This document shows positions 63,192 through 64,000 of a stretch of 64,000 bases of DNA, in pieces; the first letter of the stretch is position 1, and each line of letters begins with the position of its first letter. Made by a program: the position numbers and the translations under genes. The notes beneath the pieces were generated by a model that ran no database searches, was not told where the DNA came from, and saw nothing but the letters and a program-made list of their open reading frames with translations. The stretch is from the NCBI GenBank assembly GCA_029866005.1, contig JARXAE010000004.1:86251-150250 (forward strand), written 5' to 3'. Origin of the DNA: Fimbriimonas sp. (lineage in GTDB: Bacteria > Armatimonadota > Fimbriimonadia > Fimbriimonadales > Fimbriimonadaceae).

Positions 63192-64000
63192 ATGCAAAGA
63201 GAGAACGATTTAGCCAGAAATTCAAAGCTGGTTGAGAGACTCTTCGTTGTGCTGACTCTCGTCGCGGTTTGTTTGGTAACTTCATTTTCTAACCCGGGAT
63301 TCTTGGATCTCCCAAACCATCTCGCAAGGTTTTACGTTATGACGAGGGACTTCAAGTCTCCGTTTTTCAACTCTGTCTACGAGACTAATTTTCGACTGCT
63401 GCCAAACGTCGGCGTAGATGTTTTGATGTTCGGCCTAGGACGTCTGATCGATCCTGGGATCGCGTTGCGTATGATCCTTGGGGCGATTGTAGCTCTCCAA
63501 TGCTTCGGGTTTCTGCGGCTTCACAGGTCGTTTCAGAAAGAGGCGGCCTCTCCACTAATTCTGCTACTACCAATGACGGTAATAAGCTACTCATTTGTTC
63601 TTGGCTTCTTGAACTTTTCGCTGGCCCTTGCTTTGCTTCCCTGGGCACTGTCATCAATCATGCGAGCAAGAACTCAAGCGTGGTGGATTTCACTGATTGC
63701 CTGGTCAACTGTTCTCTTTTTCTGCCACTTCTTTGCTTGGTTGATTTTTGCCTATTTGACCCTCATTTGGTTCTTGTTCGGTTCTGGAGCAAAACCCCAG
63801 GTCAAGGAAGTTATTGGTGTTGTCTTTGTGCTTGCGGTCTATGTGGCGCTGTACAAACTCAGTCCCTCCTCTAATGAGGAATCTCGAATCATTTGGTCGT
63901 CCGCCACAGATAAGTTCAAGTTCTTCTTTGCTACGTTTGTTTTTGGTCCATTTTGGAAACCCGCATCCGCGATGTTTTTTAGTTTGATAGGGGCGCTAGC
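63192..64000 (+). CDS. Multi-pass membrane protein, truncated by window end
   Basis: An open frame from ATG 63192 to the last base gives 269 residues with no stop. Hydrophobic helices are regular: about 17-34 (LFVVLTLVAVCLVTSF), 92-108, 121-138 (LILLLPMTVISYSFVL), 140-155 (LNFSLALALLPWALS), 165-192 and 205-222. LDLPNHLARFYVMTRD after the first helix and FRLLPNVGVDVLMFGL recall GT39/ArnT-like or PMT-type polyprenyl glycosyltransferases, where a D-x-P-N-H/D-like loop follows helix 1. I infer a membrane glycosyltransferase-like protein but not the family. Shine-Dalgarno AGAGG lies rather far (13 bases) upstream. Confidence 0.7.
   Translation, partial: MQRENDLARNSKLVERLFVVLTLVAVCLVTSFSNPGFLDLPNHLARFYVMTRDFKSPFFNSVYETNFRLLPNVGVDVLMFGLGRLIDPGIALRMILGAIVALQCFGFLRLHRSFQKEAASPLILLLPMTVISYSFVLGFLNFSLALALLPWALSSIMRARTQAWWISLIAWSTVLFFCHFFAWLIFAYLTLIWFLFGSGAKPQVKEVIGVVFVLAVYVALYKLSPSSNEESRIIWSSATDKFKFFFATFVFGPFWKPASAMFFSLIGAL

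Overview
The window looks like chromosome of an Armatimonadota bacterium of the Fimbriimonadia type. This is inferred from gene content and style, not from a marker-gene search: a diderm with a beta-barrel outer-membrane protein ending in Phe, a PEP-CTERM protein, a prepilin with the [20 protein letters not shown] leader typical of that phylum, a Pup-ligase (PafA) homologue in a Gram-negative background, an HspR-type regulator, and RNA polymerase genes rich in CGA arginine codons. No rRNA, CRISPR array, insertion sequence or phage gene is visible. Most of the window is housekeeping DNA.

Layout. 1-10106: 3' end of hisB, two small paralogous membrane proteins, rpoB and rpoC closed by a strong terminator. 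10156-12974: a secreted YHYH-domain protein, then a dnaJ-hspR heat-shock operon with a HAIR-like operator over its promoter. 13258-17495: two tandem HDOD genes, a decayed duplicate of the rseP 3' end, then rseP and dxr. 17583-21459: rpmB, purF with a divergent ApgM-like gene, and a beta-barrel protein. 21648-25270: pdhA-pdhB and glnA. 25288-35326: the F1Fo ATP synthase, split into atpD-atpC on the plus strand and atpZ-atpI-atpB-E-F-H-A-G on the minus strand, with a PEP-CTERM protein and two small genes between. 35361-43045: an esterase gene broken by one in-frame TGA, secreted proteins, rsmG, DUF2089/DUF4097, an M32 carboxypeptidase and trpE. 43094-47375: leuD, a DUF192 lipoprotein, a secreted protein with a prepilin-like tail, a zinc ribbon and pafA. 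47482-61875: a glycan and peptide degradation block (GH78 rhamnosidase, DUF5703 protein, alpha/beta hydrolase, S9 peptidase, Asp-box propeller protein, DUF1579, TIM-barrel lipoprotein). 61934-64000: tRNA-Ser(UGA), a small membrane protein, a prepilin and a multi-pass membrane protein cut by the window edge.

Most notable. (i) Many transcription-unit starts have a TANNNT hexamer ending 6-8 bases before the start codon and no Shine-Dalgarno sequence, so leaderless mRNA appears common. (ii) A tandem duplication copied an HDOD gene together with the convergent end of rseP, leaving a rseP fossil. (iii) RpoC carries an insertion of about 110 residues right after the trigger loop, at the site where E. 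coli has SI3, and RpoB has an altered rifampicin pocket and fork-loop 2. (iv) A complete esterase reading frame is interrupted only by TGA at codon 25. (v) pafA stands beside a zinc-ribbon gene with no Pup/UBact or proteasome gene in reach. I did not find a convincing wholly new multi-gene system; these observations are the best leads.
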